From: Anaerolineae bacterium
GTDB taxonomy: Bacteria > Chloroflexota > Anaerolineae > UBA3071
NCBI GenBank assembly: GCA_029907105.1
Contig: JARYMM010000016.1
Location: forward strand, 1 to 42,668
DNA: 42,668 nt
Direction: 5' to 3'
The position numbers and the translations under genes are program-made. Positions 1 through 6,397 of this stretch are shown here, one piece after another. The notes beneath the pieces were generated by a model. That model was not told the origin of the DNA. It searched no databases and saw nothing but the letters and a program-made list of their open reading frames with translations. The first letter of the stretch is position 1; every line of letters begins with the position of its first letter.

Positions 1-252
1 TGGCTGGCCTCCAGTTATCCTCAGGTACGTGACTTGGGCATCCTGCGGCTGGTTCGTGACGTCATGCAAGTGCCCGGCTTGGTCACGTTTGACAACACGG
101 GCCGGCTGATCCGGATCGCATTCAACACGCTGGACCCGCTGGCCACCAAGTTAGCAAATGCCTGGCAGCCGGTGTTAGCTCCCTTGGGCATCACCATCAC
201 CTTGGCTGACCTGCAAGTTATTGTAAACAATCCGTCGGTCAAAATGCACTAA
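1..252 (+). pseudogene. Transposase C-terminal fragment, cut by window edge
   Basis: The reading frame is open from base 1 to the stop at 252 (about 83 residues), so the gene enters from outside the window. The stretch WLASSYPQVRDLGILRLVRD resembles the C-terminal tail of DDE transposases of the IS4/IS1380 type. The same pattern (W-L-A ... G-I-L-R-x-V-R-D-V-x-Q) occurs in the minus-strand remnant at 249-566, which supports the call. Whether the full gene upstream is intact cannot be seen. The subfamily is a guess; the shared C-terminal pattern is directly visible. Confidence 0.5.
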
Positions 253-566
253 TTTCGTGCGAAATTAAGGTATTTAATCTGGAACACATCTCGTACCCAG
301 CGCAGGATACCCCATCTTGTCACTCGGGAGCAGGTGGCAGCCAGCCATCCACGCGCCCAAACCAGAATATTGTGGGCCAACGCCTCCAGCCACACCACCA
401 TCTGCTGGGCCTCAAAGCGCTTCTTGTTCCGGCGCAGGGTTCCCAGGCCGTGTTTGTCCTCTTTGATCTCAATCTCCACCCCACCACCGCGCTGGTCGTA
501 GAAGCGCACATAGGCCCACAGAACCGCCGCCGGATCGCTGGCCCGCTCCACCGGCTCGCCCACCAA
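249..566 (-). pseudogene. Transposase C-terminal remnant
   Basis: About 105 residues are open. They include VRFYDQRGGGVEIEIKEDKH, then a K-R-F-E-A-Q-Q-M motif and L-A-H-N-I-L-V-W-A-R, which are typical of the last catalytic part of IS4/IS1380-like DDE transposases. A stop codon lies just upstream of the possible TTG start, and the N-terminal catalytic domain is missing, so this is a decayed remnant. Its C-terminus matches the plus-strand fragment at 1-252. The two reading frames converge and overlap by four bases, so two related copies meet tail to tail. Confidence 0.6.
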
Positions 567-606
567 ACCGGGCCCACGCTATGTGAGGGTTTTCCCAACC
601 CTGTTT

Positions 607-642
607 GGGATAAACTTGGGATAAATTGGGATAAAGTGGGAC
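607..642. repeat. Short direct repeats GGGATAAA
   Basis: GGGATAAA occurs at 607-614, 618-625 and 628-635 (spacings 11 and 10), followed by a degenerate GGGACGGG. The near-helical spacing resembles a small protein-binding array. It lies between the transposase remnant and the end of the AlbA-type gene. It may instead be the decayed end of the insertion sequence. Confidence 0.4.
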
Positions 643-669
643 GGGATGCGCCGGAGTTGGGGAGGCCTC

Positions 670-2037
670 TCACTTCAAGATGTAATACGTTCCTTTCTTG
701 TCGCCGATTTTCATCAATATTCCCTTATCCACCAGATCGTTCAGGTCCAGGCGGATGGTCTCGGCCGAGACGTCGGGGCAGAGATCCCGATACTCGCGGT
801 TGGTGATGCGGCCGTGCTCCTGCAGGTACTGCAAGGCACGCATCTGCCGCTCGTTCATGTGCATCTCCCAGCGGGGCACGACGCGGCGCTCGCGCACGTT
901 CTGCAGGATCACAGTGAACGAGTAGGGGGTGGCGCGGAAGGTGGGCGCGGGGTGGCCGGCCTGCACCATGTCCTCGATCATGCGGTCAATGCCCAGCCCC
1001 AGTTCCTCGATGTAGCCCCACTGGAAGAGGCCGCTGACCAGGCGCGGGTTGCGGCTGAAGTGCTCCTCCACGATGTTGTCCAGGGTGATGTAGCCGGGCA
1101 ACCCGCCGGGGCTGGTCACCTCCAGGCGGTCGTCGAACATGCGCACCTCGATGCGCCGCCCCCGCAGCCGGTAGTCGCGATGGCAGACGGCGTTGACCAG
1201 TGCCTCGCGCACGGCGAAGGGTGGGTATTCCGTGCGTTCCTCTCGTTGCAGGCCGCGCACCACCGCCTCTACGCGCATCTCCTCCCAGATCACCTGCCAG
1301 CTCCGTTCCAGGAGCCGCGCCAGGGGGCCGCCGATTTCTTCCCGCCGGCCATAGCCAGGCAGCCCTTCCGGCCCGCGGGGCTCGGTGCCGGCGAAACGCA
1401 CGAAGACCAGCCCGCTCTGCGCCAGGAAGCTTTGGGGCTCGCGGCCGAAGAGGAGTATCCCCACCACCGTGGGACGGCCCCTGCTGTCCAGGGCACCGAT
1501 CTGCTGCAAGAGGCGCTCCTGCGGCTCGCGCACGGGCCGCTGCTGCCGCTCCTCCCGTTTGGCGATGTATTCGGCGATGACCTCGGGGTCGAGGTCGTCA
1601 ACGGAAGCGCCGGGCACGGTCTCCAGCTCGTAGTCGCCGCTGGACTTGGTGGCGGCGAGCTGGCGGATGGTCTCGCCGTCCAGGGGGCGGTTCTCGGCCC
1701 CGCTGCGGATGAGCACGCGGCCGTCGGCCAGGGAGTGCAGTTCGGTGGAGCGGGGCACGTGGATGGCCACCACCGTGCCCTGGCGGGTGTCCACTTGCTC
1801 CCACTCGGTGCGCACCGGCGGGCGGCAGGTGGTCAGCGCCAGGCGCAGGGCATCCTCCATCTCGTCGGCCAGCAATTGGTCAGCCACCGTGCCGTCGGGG
1901 GCCAGGCCGATGACAACGGTGCCGCCGTCAGCGTTGGCGAAGGCCACCAGCGTTTCCGCCAGCCGCTGGCGGTCGGGCTCGAGCATGAACTCAGTTTGCG
2001 GCCCTGGGCCGCGTCGGATCAGGGTCTCGAGTTGCAT
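670..2037 (-). CDS. AlbA_2 (Schlafen-like) / HATPase / winged-helix protein
   Basis: 455 residues. Residues about 10-120 carry a divergent AlbA_2 domain (EFMLEPDRQRLAETLVAFANA, then DGGTVVIG), the nucleic-acid-binding fold shared with Schlafen proteins. Residues about 280-390 look like the HATPase_c_4 domain of COG2865 (REALVNAVCHRDY, then EELGLGIDRM). The C-terminus (N-E-R-Q-M-R-A-L-Q-Y-L to the end) reads as a DeoR-like winged helix, with T-I-R-L-D-L-N-D-L as recognition helix. Such proteins are often annotated as RecG-like or transcriptional regulators, but they contain no helicase. The ATG start lies inside the end of the upstream MNT-HEPN gene (19-bp overlap), so the two are probably co-translated. 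Regulator, or part of a defence or toxin pair, is inferred. Confidence 0.8.
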   Translation of the reverse strand: MQLETLIRRGPGPQTEFMLEPDRQRLAETLVAFANADGGTVVIGLAPDGTVADQLLADEMEDALRLALTTCRPPVRTEWEQVDTRQGTVVAIHVPRSTELHSLADGRVLIRSGAENRPLDGETIRQLAATKSSGDYELETVPGASVDDLDPEVIAEYIAKREERQQRPVREPQERLLQQIGALDSRGRPTVVGILLFGREPQSFLAQSGLVFVRFAGTEPRGPEGLPGYGRREEIGGPLARLLERSWQVIWEEMRVEAVVRGLQREERTEYPPFAVREALVNAVCHRDYRLRGRRIEVRMFDDRLEVTSPGGLPGYITLDNIVEEHFSRNPRLVSGLFQWGYIEELGLGIDRMIEDMVQAGHPAPTFRATPYSFTVILQNVRERRVVPRWEMHMNERQMRALQYLQEHGRITNREYRDLCPDVSAETIRLDLNDLVDKGILMKIGDKKGTYYILK

Positions 2038-2915
2038 TGTGCATCTGAAGCGGGTGGCAGGTTTTCGAACAAGGTTTTAATCGCCTGCAGGAACTCAGTG
2101 GCATCGGCGAGCAGACGCTCGGCCTCTTCCCGTGAGGCGCGGCGTTGGGGGTCGTAGTCGGCATCCTCACGCGCTTTCATGGCCTCACGGAGTTTGCGGC
2201 CGAGGGTGCTCTCCACGCGGCCTGTTTTGGCAAAGTACTCGCCAAACTTGGCGGCAACGCCGCTATGCCTGTGAGGCCTGATATTCTCGAGGGCCAGGGC
2301 CGCTCTGGCCGCGTAGAACATGACGCAATAGCTCTTGGAGACCGTTTCGTCGAACAGGCCCAGGGTCGGAAACTGGCGCGCCAAGGGCAGCTTCTCTTCA
2401 GCCAAAGCCAGCCAGGTTCTTGCTTCCGCAAGCCGCTCCTCGTCGTCGGGAACTTCGTATGACGGAGGCGACTCTCTCAAAGCTATGGCGACGTGAGGTG
2501 CTATCTCCGTTTCCCCGAAGACAGGCCAGAGTCGCACGCCGTCTCGCTCGATGTTCTTGCGCAGCGAGTAGGCCGTGCGGCAGATCTCGCGGCTCATCAT
2601 CTGGGGAGAGATAACGGTGCCATACTCGAGCATCAGGTCGTAGGATATATCCACAATTGCCTGCCAGCGCGGGTCGCCGTAGTGGGTGCGATAGCAGCCC
2701 TCGCCCAGCCTCTCCTCCTCCCAGTTGACCAGCAGGAGCAAGTCCACGTCCGATTCGGCGTCGGCGTCGCCGCGCGCCCACGAGCCGTAGAGGATAATCT
2801 CCTCCACGAGGCCGGGAAAACGCGTCAGCACCGCCTGGCAAAAGCGTTGCAGTGCTTCTTGGAGCACTGGCGGAAGCTGGATGTGCGGATTGATGGTCAG
2901 TTGCCCGGTCATCAT
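2019..2915 (-). CDS. MNT nucleotidyltransferase fused to HEPN domain
   Basis: 298 residues. The N-terminal half has the minimal nucleotidyltransferase signature YGSWARGDADAESDVDLLLL (G-S-x10-S-D-x-D), residues about 43-62. The C-terminal half (about 165-290) matches the HEPN/UPF0332 pattern: SKSYCVMFYAARAALALE, R-P-H-R-H-S-G-V, then A-R-E-D-A-D-Y. In known MNT/HEPN toxin-antitoxin pairs the two domains are separate genes, with HEPN as toxin (RNase) and MNT as antitoxin; here they are one polypeptide. It is followed with overlap by the AlbA_2 gene. Either ATG of the ATG-ATG pair at 2915/2912 could be used. Whether the fusion is toxic, autoinhibited or regulatory cannot be told. Confidence 0.82.
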   Translation of the reverse strand: MMTGQLTINPHIQLPPVLQEALQRFCQAVLTRFPGLVEEIILYGSWARGDADAESDVDLLLLVNWEEERLGEGCYRTHYGDPRWQAIVDISYDLMLEYGTVISPQMMSREICRTAYSLRKNIERDGVRLWPVFGETEIAPHVAIALRESPPSYEVPDDEERLAEARTWLALAEEKLPLARQFPTLGLFDETVSKSYCVMFYAARAALALENIRPHRHSGVAAKFGEYFAKTGRVESTLGRKLREAMKAREDADYDPQRRASREEAERLLADATEFLQAIKTLFENLPPASDAQCNSRP

Positions 2916-2932
2916 GGCCCTCTTGGTGGCCG

Positions 2933-2938
2933 ATTATA
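2933..2938 (-). promoter_or_regulatory. Possible -10 box for the MNT-HEPN operon
   Basis: A perfect TATAAT reads on the minus strand 17 bases ahead of the MNT-HEPN ATG. No good -35 box is seen at 16-18 bases, so the call is weak. If used, the leader would be about 12 bases. Confidence 0.4.
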
Positions 2939-2939
2939 C

Positions 2940-3313
2940 CTCAGGTTGGGCGAAACCGCCACTTTGGGACTGTCGGCGAGAAGAGCACCTCCCTGCGGAC
3001 ACCGAGAGCAGCAGTAGGGGCAGCGAAACCATAGGTGGGGCTGGAGAGGAATGAGACATTGAGATGCAGAGGCCAGAACTTCTCTGCTCAGGGCGGGAAG
3101 CCCAGGGAACAGCGAGAGAACGACGAGGGCGACGATGAGGAGAAGGAGATCGGAGTGCTTTCGGGGTTTATCAATTCGAGCTTGTTTGCGCTGGGACTGG
3201 CTCTGGTTCCGAGTAGGAAATGATCGAGACTTCAGCGCGGAAGGCACGCAGCCGATTCAGCAGGCTGAGGAGTGGAGGAGAACCGCCCCTTTGCCCCCTG
3301 CACCCTTATCTCG
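2940..3313. other. Intergenic stretch without a confident gene
   Basis: A minus-strand frame is open at 2912-3247. It contains a hydrophobic run (D-L-L-L-L-I-V-A-L-V-V-L-S-L-F-P-G) preceded by a basic stretch, which could be one membrane segment. It has no convincing ribosome site, runs into the start of the MNT-HEPN gene, and resembles no family known to me. It may be the remnant of a degraded gene in this toxin-rich zone. Confidence 0.3.
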
Positions 3314-3667
3314 TCATAAGGCCAATGCATCTCTCAGGCAATGGTTGATGGCTGCCACAGCGGCATCCGACAGGTGTCCCAAGGTACGTACAATCAAGGT
3401 CTTGGGGATGGTCATAAGCGCTTCGCATCGAACTACTGAGGGAACACGGATGCCAACGGTGCTTATTTCCGGGCCATCAATCAGATACTGGGTCGGCTCG
3501 CGCCAGCGAGAGATATTGGCCGTGCAAGGAGCAACAATGACATCATCCAGGCGCAGGTTATTGGCATCCTTCGAGACCACGACGGCCGGACGTAGTTTGA
3601 ACTGTGCGAGTCCTGTGGAGGGCATCGGCATCCGACAGAGTACTACGTCACCTCGCTGGATTGGCAT
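3314..3667 (-). CDS. MazF/PemK-like toxin (mRNA endonuclease)
   Basis: 117 residues from MPIQRGDVVLCRMPMPS. Family marks are the N-terminal Q-R-G-D-V-V, the central K-L-R-P-A-V-V-V-S-K (family K-x-R-P-x-x-V-x) and D-D-V-I-V-A-P-C-T-A-N, followed by T-I-P-K-T-L-I-V. Known members cleave RNA at short sequences when freed from their antitoxin. The start is placed at 3667 because it begins the conserved domain and overlaps the antitoxin stop (3648) by 20 bases, as is usual in such pairs; an upstream ATG at 3700 is also in frame. The gene lies downstream of its predicted antitoxin. Confidence 0.82.
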   Translation of the reverse strand: MPIQRGDVVLCRMPMPSTGLAQFKLRPAVVVSKDANNLRLDDVIVAPCTANISRWREPTQYLIDGPEISTVGIRVPSVVRCEALMTIPKTLIVRTLGHLSDAAVAAINHCLRDALAL

Positions 3668-3869
3668 CAGCAAACACCTCATCATAGATGTCATTGTCAC
3701 TGCTGACCCATTCCTGATAAGCAGCGGACTGGCTCTGAGCGCTCATCCAGGCAGCTTGCGACTCACGTTCTGCCAGGAATTGCACGAAGTCAAATACGAC
3801 GATAAGCTTAGGTTCGGGCAGAGTGTCGAGGAATGATGTGATCTGATGCTTCAACTGAACAGCACTCAT
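3648..3869 (-). CDS. Antitoxin partner of the MazF-like toxin
   Basis: 73 residues from M-S-A-V-Q-L-K-H-Q-I. It contains LPEPKLIVVFDFVQFLAERE, which resembles short DUF2281-like antitoxins, followed by an acidic tail (S-S-D-N-D-I-Y-D-E-V-F-A-D-A). The N-terminal segment would bind DNA or form dimers, and the acidic tail could occupy the toxin. The ATG at 3869 is preferred over one 36 bases upstream because it follows the purine-rich GGAAAGCC. Role is inferred mainly from position immediately before, and overlapping, the toxin gene. Confidence 0.65.
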   Translation of the reverse strand: MSAVQLKHQITSFLDTLPEPKLIVVFDFVQFLAERESQAAWMSAQSQSAAYQEWVSSDNDIYDEVFADANPAR

Positions 3870-3926
3870 TGGCTTTCCTCCAAATATTACCTCTATGGAT
3901 AGCAAAGCGCCTCGGCATCCATCCGG

Positions 3927-4211
3927 TCACCGGCTCTCCGCCAGCCACCGGGCCAACTCTGGATCGCTGATGGGGATCATGCCCGCCATCCGTTCCACGG
4001 CCGCCAGGGCGATCCTGTTCCCCTCCGGCGTGCGGGGTGGCTCTTCGGGATGAGGTTCCAGTTCACCAAGAGGCGCGGGGCGGGGTCGGATGTCCGGCGC
4101 TTCGGCTTCCAGAAAAGCCAATACCTCGGCCCATTCCTTTTGTTCAAAACCCCGCAGTGCCTCGATGACATCGCGAGGGGTCAGTTCGACCTGCTTGGTG
4201 ATGATGGTCAT
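3927..4211 (-). CDS. Small protein of unknown function near toxin pair
   Basis: 94 residues with a strong ribosome site (GGAGGTGAGCA) directly before the ATG, so it is very likely translated. The N-terminal half is helical (LTPRDVIEALRGFEQKEWAE); the middle is rich in proline and glutamate; the end W-L-A-E-S-R closes a second helix. It resembles no family I can name. It stands 57 bases upstream of the antitoxin start on the same strand, and the 199-bp repeat copy begins about 48 bases before its start. It may be a solo antitoxin-like protein. Confidence 0.55.
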   Translation of the reverse strand: MTIITKQVELTPRDVIEALRGFEQKEWAEVLAFLEAEAPDIRPRPAPLGELEPHPEEPPRTPEGNRIALAAVERMAGMIPISDPELARWLAESR

Positions 4212-4259
4212 TGCTCACCTCCGGCCGGCTATCTTCCCGCCAGTGACTGCCTCGGCATC

Positions 4260-4458
4260 CCTTTTTGCCAGCTCATCGCCATTTTACCACACTTTTTCCG
4301 ATGCGGCAAGGGTGCTTTTGACTGTTTCCTTACCACACCTCGATATGATAGTCCATCACTTCGGCGTCCAGGCGCCAGTTCTCCATGGCCCGTATGGCGT
4401 GCATGAGCACGCTGTGCACCTGCTCGGTGCTGTTGGAGACGCAGGCCAGGCCGATGAC
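4260..4458. repeat. Direct repeat copy 1 (duplicated DUF503 end)
   Basis: These 199 bases match 5052-5250 with three mismatches when the two stretches are compared by eye. The repeat covers the last 43 or so codons of the DUF503 gene plus about 70 bases beyond its stop. This copy is the outer, truncated one. The two copies bracket 593 bases holding the BrnT/BrnA-like pair. Confidence 0.9.
4330..4458 (-). pseudogene. Truncated DUF503 C-terminus
   Basis: The frame reads A-V-I-G-L-A-C-V-S-N-S through to D-Y-H-I-E-V-W and a stop, matching the end of the intact DUF503 gene at 5122-5406 with two residue changes (S to T, V to M). There is no N-terminal half; upstream the frame runs into the 3' end of the BrnA-like gene region. 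It is a non-functional by-product of the duplication. Confidence 0.85.
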
Positions 4459-4477
4459 AGCACGCCAGCAGCCGAAC

Positions 4478-4711
4478 TCAGGAAGTGGTAGATTGAACGG
4501 CTTCCGGCTCAAGCAAGGGCCACGGTACATAGCGGTATTTCGCCTTCAGTCGCTGAATCAGGGCATGATGTTCCGCGGTCACATCCATACCTAACTCTTC
4601 GGCCAAGTCGTGTGTTGCCCACCATGCCCGCTCTTCCTCTTCAGAAGCAAATTCGGGGATGTCTTCTAAAGAATAAACGATTTCGCGTTCCGGCGCTTTT
4701 GTCCCACTCAT
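4478..4711 (-). CDS. BrnA/CopG-like antitoxin
   Basis: 77 residues from M-S-G-T-K-A-P-E. The signature FASEEEERAWWATHDLAEEL matches the P-x-F-x-S-E-x-E-E-x-x-F/W-W-x-T-H-D pattern of BrnA/CopG-type antitoxins. It stands just downstream of the BrnT-like gene, the order usual for brnT-brnA. GAGGTG lies 10-12 bases before the ATG; a GTG four codons upstream is an alternative start. The C-terminus (L-L-E-P-E-A-V-Q-S-T-T-S) ends 20 bases before the repeat copy. Confidence 0.7.
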   Translation of the reverse strand: MSGTKAPEREIVYSLEDIPEFASEEEERAWWATHDLAEELGMDVTAEHHALIQRLKAKYRYVPWPLLEPEAVQSTTS

Positions 4712-4730
4712 GCTGATGCTCACCTCACTT

Positions 4731-5000
4731 TTATCTTCTCCGCTGTGCAACTGACATCTCTACGGCACTGATAGGACGGATCAGGGTTTCGCCATCAGGC
4801 GCGGTCCGCAAGGTGTAAACGACGCGCAGGTACTTGCCGGAGGTTGCTGACCGTCCCAGCAGAACGTAGCGCCATTCGCTCTTGACCAACCGGTACCCGA
4901 TGATACAAGAACGAGGATCCTGGCAGGCTTCCTCAATCTCCCAATCTTGTACGCCGTGCTTGAGGTTCTTGTCAATGTTTCCCTCATCCCAGTCGAACAT
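4731..5000 (-). CDS. BrnT-like toxin (RelE-fold RNase)
   Basis: 89 residues. MFDWDEGNIDKNLKHGV is the hallmark F-x-W-D-x-x-K-x-x-x-N-x-x-K-H-G-V start of the BrnT family (COG2929). It is followed by E-A-C-Q-D-P-R, R-Y-V-L-L-G-R-S and LRVVYTLR (family R-x-L-x-V-x-x-T-x-R), and a C-terminal I-R-P-I-S-A. Known BrnT proteins are ribonucleases blocked by BrnA. The ATG at 5000 follows AGGGAAC. The gene lies in the 593-bp segment between the two DUF503 repeat copies and appears to be cargo of that insertion. Confidence 0.82.
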   Translation of the reverse strand: MFDWDEGNIDKNLKHGVQDWEIEEACQDPRSCIIGYRLVKSEWRYVLLGRSATSGKYLRVVYTLRTAPDGETLIRPISAVEMSVAQRRR

Positions 5001-5051
5001 GCATGTTCCCTCGATCCTTGCTCGGCTGCCAAGATGTAGAACTATCCTTGT

Positions 5052-5250
5052 CCTTTTTGCCAGCTCATCGCCATTTTACCACACTTTTTCCGATGCGGCA
5101 AGGGTGCTTTTGACTGTTTCCTTACCACACCTCGATATGATAGTCCACCACTTCGGCGTCCAGGCGCCAGTTCTCCATGGCCCGTATGGCGTGCATGAGC
5201 ACGCTGTGCACCTGCTCGGAGCTGTTGGAGACGCAGGCCAGGCCAATGAC
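5052..5250. repeat. Direct repeat copy 2 (in the intact DUF503 gene)
   Basis: This copy is continuous with the complete DUF503 gene and about 70 bases of its 3' flank, so it is probably the original target. It is offset by exactly 792 bases from copy 1. The mismatches are at 4355/5147, 4428/5220 and 4453/5245, give or take one base. Confidence 0.9.
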
Positions 5251-5406
5251 CGCCCGTTGCCAGACGTCGTTGGCGCCCACCTCTGCCGCCGAGACGTTGA
5301 ATTCGCGGCGCAATCGGGCCAGCAGCGATTTGACCACGCTGCGCTTGCCCTTAAGCGAGCCGTTGCCGGGGAGCCTGAGTTCGATGGTTGCCGTGCCGAT
5401 GATCAT
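5122..5406 (-). CDS. DUF503 family protein (YlxP-like)
   Basis: 94 residues from M-I-I-G-T-A-T-I-E-L. The markers are L-P-G-N-G-S-L-K-G-K-R-S-V-V-K-S, then a Q-R-A-V-I-G-L-A-C-V-S-N segment and A-M-E-N-W. DUF503 proteins are small and widespread; B. subtilis YlxP lies in the nusA-infB-rbfA operon and is thought to be linked to ribosome or translation functions, but no reaction is known. Here it is not beside infB or rbfA. The ATG at 5406 begins the conserved domain; an in-frame extension upstream would be encoded by the seven-base repeats and is unlikely. Its 3' end was duplicated by the event that placed the BrnT/BrnA pair. Confidence 0.88.
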   Translation of the reverse strand: MIIGTATIELRLPGNGSLKGKRSVVKSLLARLRREFNVSAAEVGANDVWQRAVIGLACVSNSSEQVHSVLMHAIRAMENWRLDAEVVDYHIEVW

Positions 5407-5408
5407 GG

Positions 5409-5492
5409 TGCAAGAAGCAAGATGCAGGATGCAAGAAGCAAGATGCAAGATGCATACTGATGTGTGATGCGTGATGCGTGATCCGTGATGCG
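5409..5492. repeat. Heptanucleotide array H1 (two fused consensus types)
   Basis: Twelve consecutive 7-base units in one register: TGCAAGA, AGCAAGA, TGCAGGA, TGCAAGA, AGCAAGA, TGCAAGA, TGCATAC, TGATGTG, TGATGCG, TGATGCG, TGATCCG, TGATGCG. Two different consensus types (GCAAGA and TGATGCG) are joined without loss of phase. The array ends two bases from the lipM stop codon (minus strand) and three bases from the DUF503 start codon. Confidence 0.9.
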
Positions 5493-5494
5493 GG

Positions 5495-6328
5495 TCAGCG
5501 ACGTTGGGTCCAGGCTGTCGTGGTGTACTTTGTGCGCCTCAGTTCGGCAGCGCGGGCCTGTTCCCAGGCGCTCAGCGGGCCGGGGATCAGGATCAGGTCG
5601 AGTGCCGCAGCGAAGCCCGCAGCCAGGGCCTCAGCAGCGGCGACGAAACTCACTTCCCATCCCAGGACTTCAGCGACGGTGCTGGCCCGTCGGCGCAGGG
5701 CTTGACGTAATGTTTCCCGCTCCGCCTGGTCAGCGAAGGCCAGGCCATCCACGATGCGGGTCACGTCGCCCCGCAGCGGCAACGAGCCATGTTGCAGCAC
5801 CCAGCCGCCCTGCCGGCACTGGGCGCTGCCCACGAGCTTGCGGCCGCCGGCGGTGATCTCGTGTGCCGAGGGCACCTCGAAGCAGGCCGCTGAACCGTCT
5901 GCTCCCGTGCCGTTCCCGGCCGGCGTCTCCTGGGCTTCGATCCCCAGCCGCCGCAAACCCTCCAGCAAGCCGGCGCTGAGGCGGTGGTACACCTCCAGCA
6001 CGCCGCCACGCAGCCGGGGTTCGTCGGCCGGCCCGGCCACGCTGTAGGTCAGCTCGTCGGTGTGCAGGATGGCCCGGCCGCCGGTGGGGCGGCGCACGAT
6101 GTCGTAACCACGGACAGCACAGCGGCCGGCGTCCACTTCGGCGTAAGGCTGATTACGGCCCAGGGACAGACACGGCGGCTGCCAGGCATAGAAGCGCAGC
6201 GTGGGCAAGGCGTGCCCGGCCACGGTGGCTTCGGCGATGGCCTCGTCAACCGCCATGTTGGTGGCTCCGTCGGCGGCGTCATCTATCAGCAGCCGCCACG
6301 CTGCCGGCGACTTCGATCCTTGATCCAC
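5495..6328 (-). CDS. lipM: Octanoyltransferase LipM / lipoate-protein ligase family
   Basis: 277 residues. The lipoate/biotin ligase fold is shown by RRPTGGRAILHTDELTYSV (residues about 79-97) and by G-R-K-L-V-G-S-A-Q-C-R with the lipoyl-binding lysine. The segment A-C-F-E-V-P-S-A-H-E-I carries the cysteine that is catalytic in the LipM type (octanoyl-ACP to GcvH or E2), absent from plain LplA. L-Q-H-G-S-L-P-L follows, as in LipM. LipM is therefore preferred over LplA, although substrate choice cannot be proven from sequence. The start is GTG at 6328. Its stop codon abuts heptanucleotide array H1. No partner lipA was seen in the window. Confidence 0.8.
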   Translation of the reverse strand: MDQGSKSPAAWRLLIDDAADGATNMAVDEAIAEATVAGHALPTLRFYAWQPPCLSLGRNQPYAEVDAGRCAVRGYDIVRRPTGGRAILHTDELTYSVAGPADEPRLRGGVLEVYHRLSAGLLEGLRRLGIEAQETPAGNGTGADGSAACFEVPSAHEITAGGRKLVGSAQCRQGGWVLQHGSLPLRGDVTRIVDGLAFADQAERETLRQALRRRASTVAEVLGWEVSFVAAAEALAAGFAAALDLILIPGPLSAWEQARAAELRRTKYTTTAWTQRR

Positions 6329-6359
6329 GTGCCTCTGCGCCCCTGCGACCCTGCCAAGG

Positions 6360-6397
6360 CGAACCTGAAACCGGGAACTCTGAAACCTGAAACCTCA
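6360..6397. repeat. Heptanucleotide array H2 (GAACCTG type)
   Basis: Units on the plus strand: GAACCTG, AAACCGG, GAACTCT, GAAACCT, GAAACCT, CATCATC. The array runs directly into the stop codon of the alpha/beta hydrolase (minus strand, 6398-6400) and lies 30 bases before the lipM start. Confidence 0.75.

Noticed and set aside
1200-1804. Several open frames on both strands within the AlbA-type gene
   Set aside because: They are low-complexity Arg/Pro/Ala reads of GC-rich codons with no start context.
4260-5250. Tyrosine-integrase attachment site explanation for the 199-bp repeat
   Set aside because: No integrase gene lies between the copies, and the repeat is far longer than usual att cores. 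It is kept only as an open question in the finding.
5407-5448. N-terminal extension of the DUF503 protein (M-H-L-A-S-C-I-L)
   Set aside because: The extension is encoded by heptanucleotide repeats; the conserved domain starts exactly at the ATG at 5406.
5409-5492. Repeat array considered as a CRISPR remnant
   Set aside because: Units are 7 bases and contiguous, with no unique spacers, no 24-37 base repeats and no cas genes.
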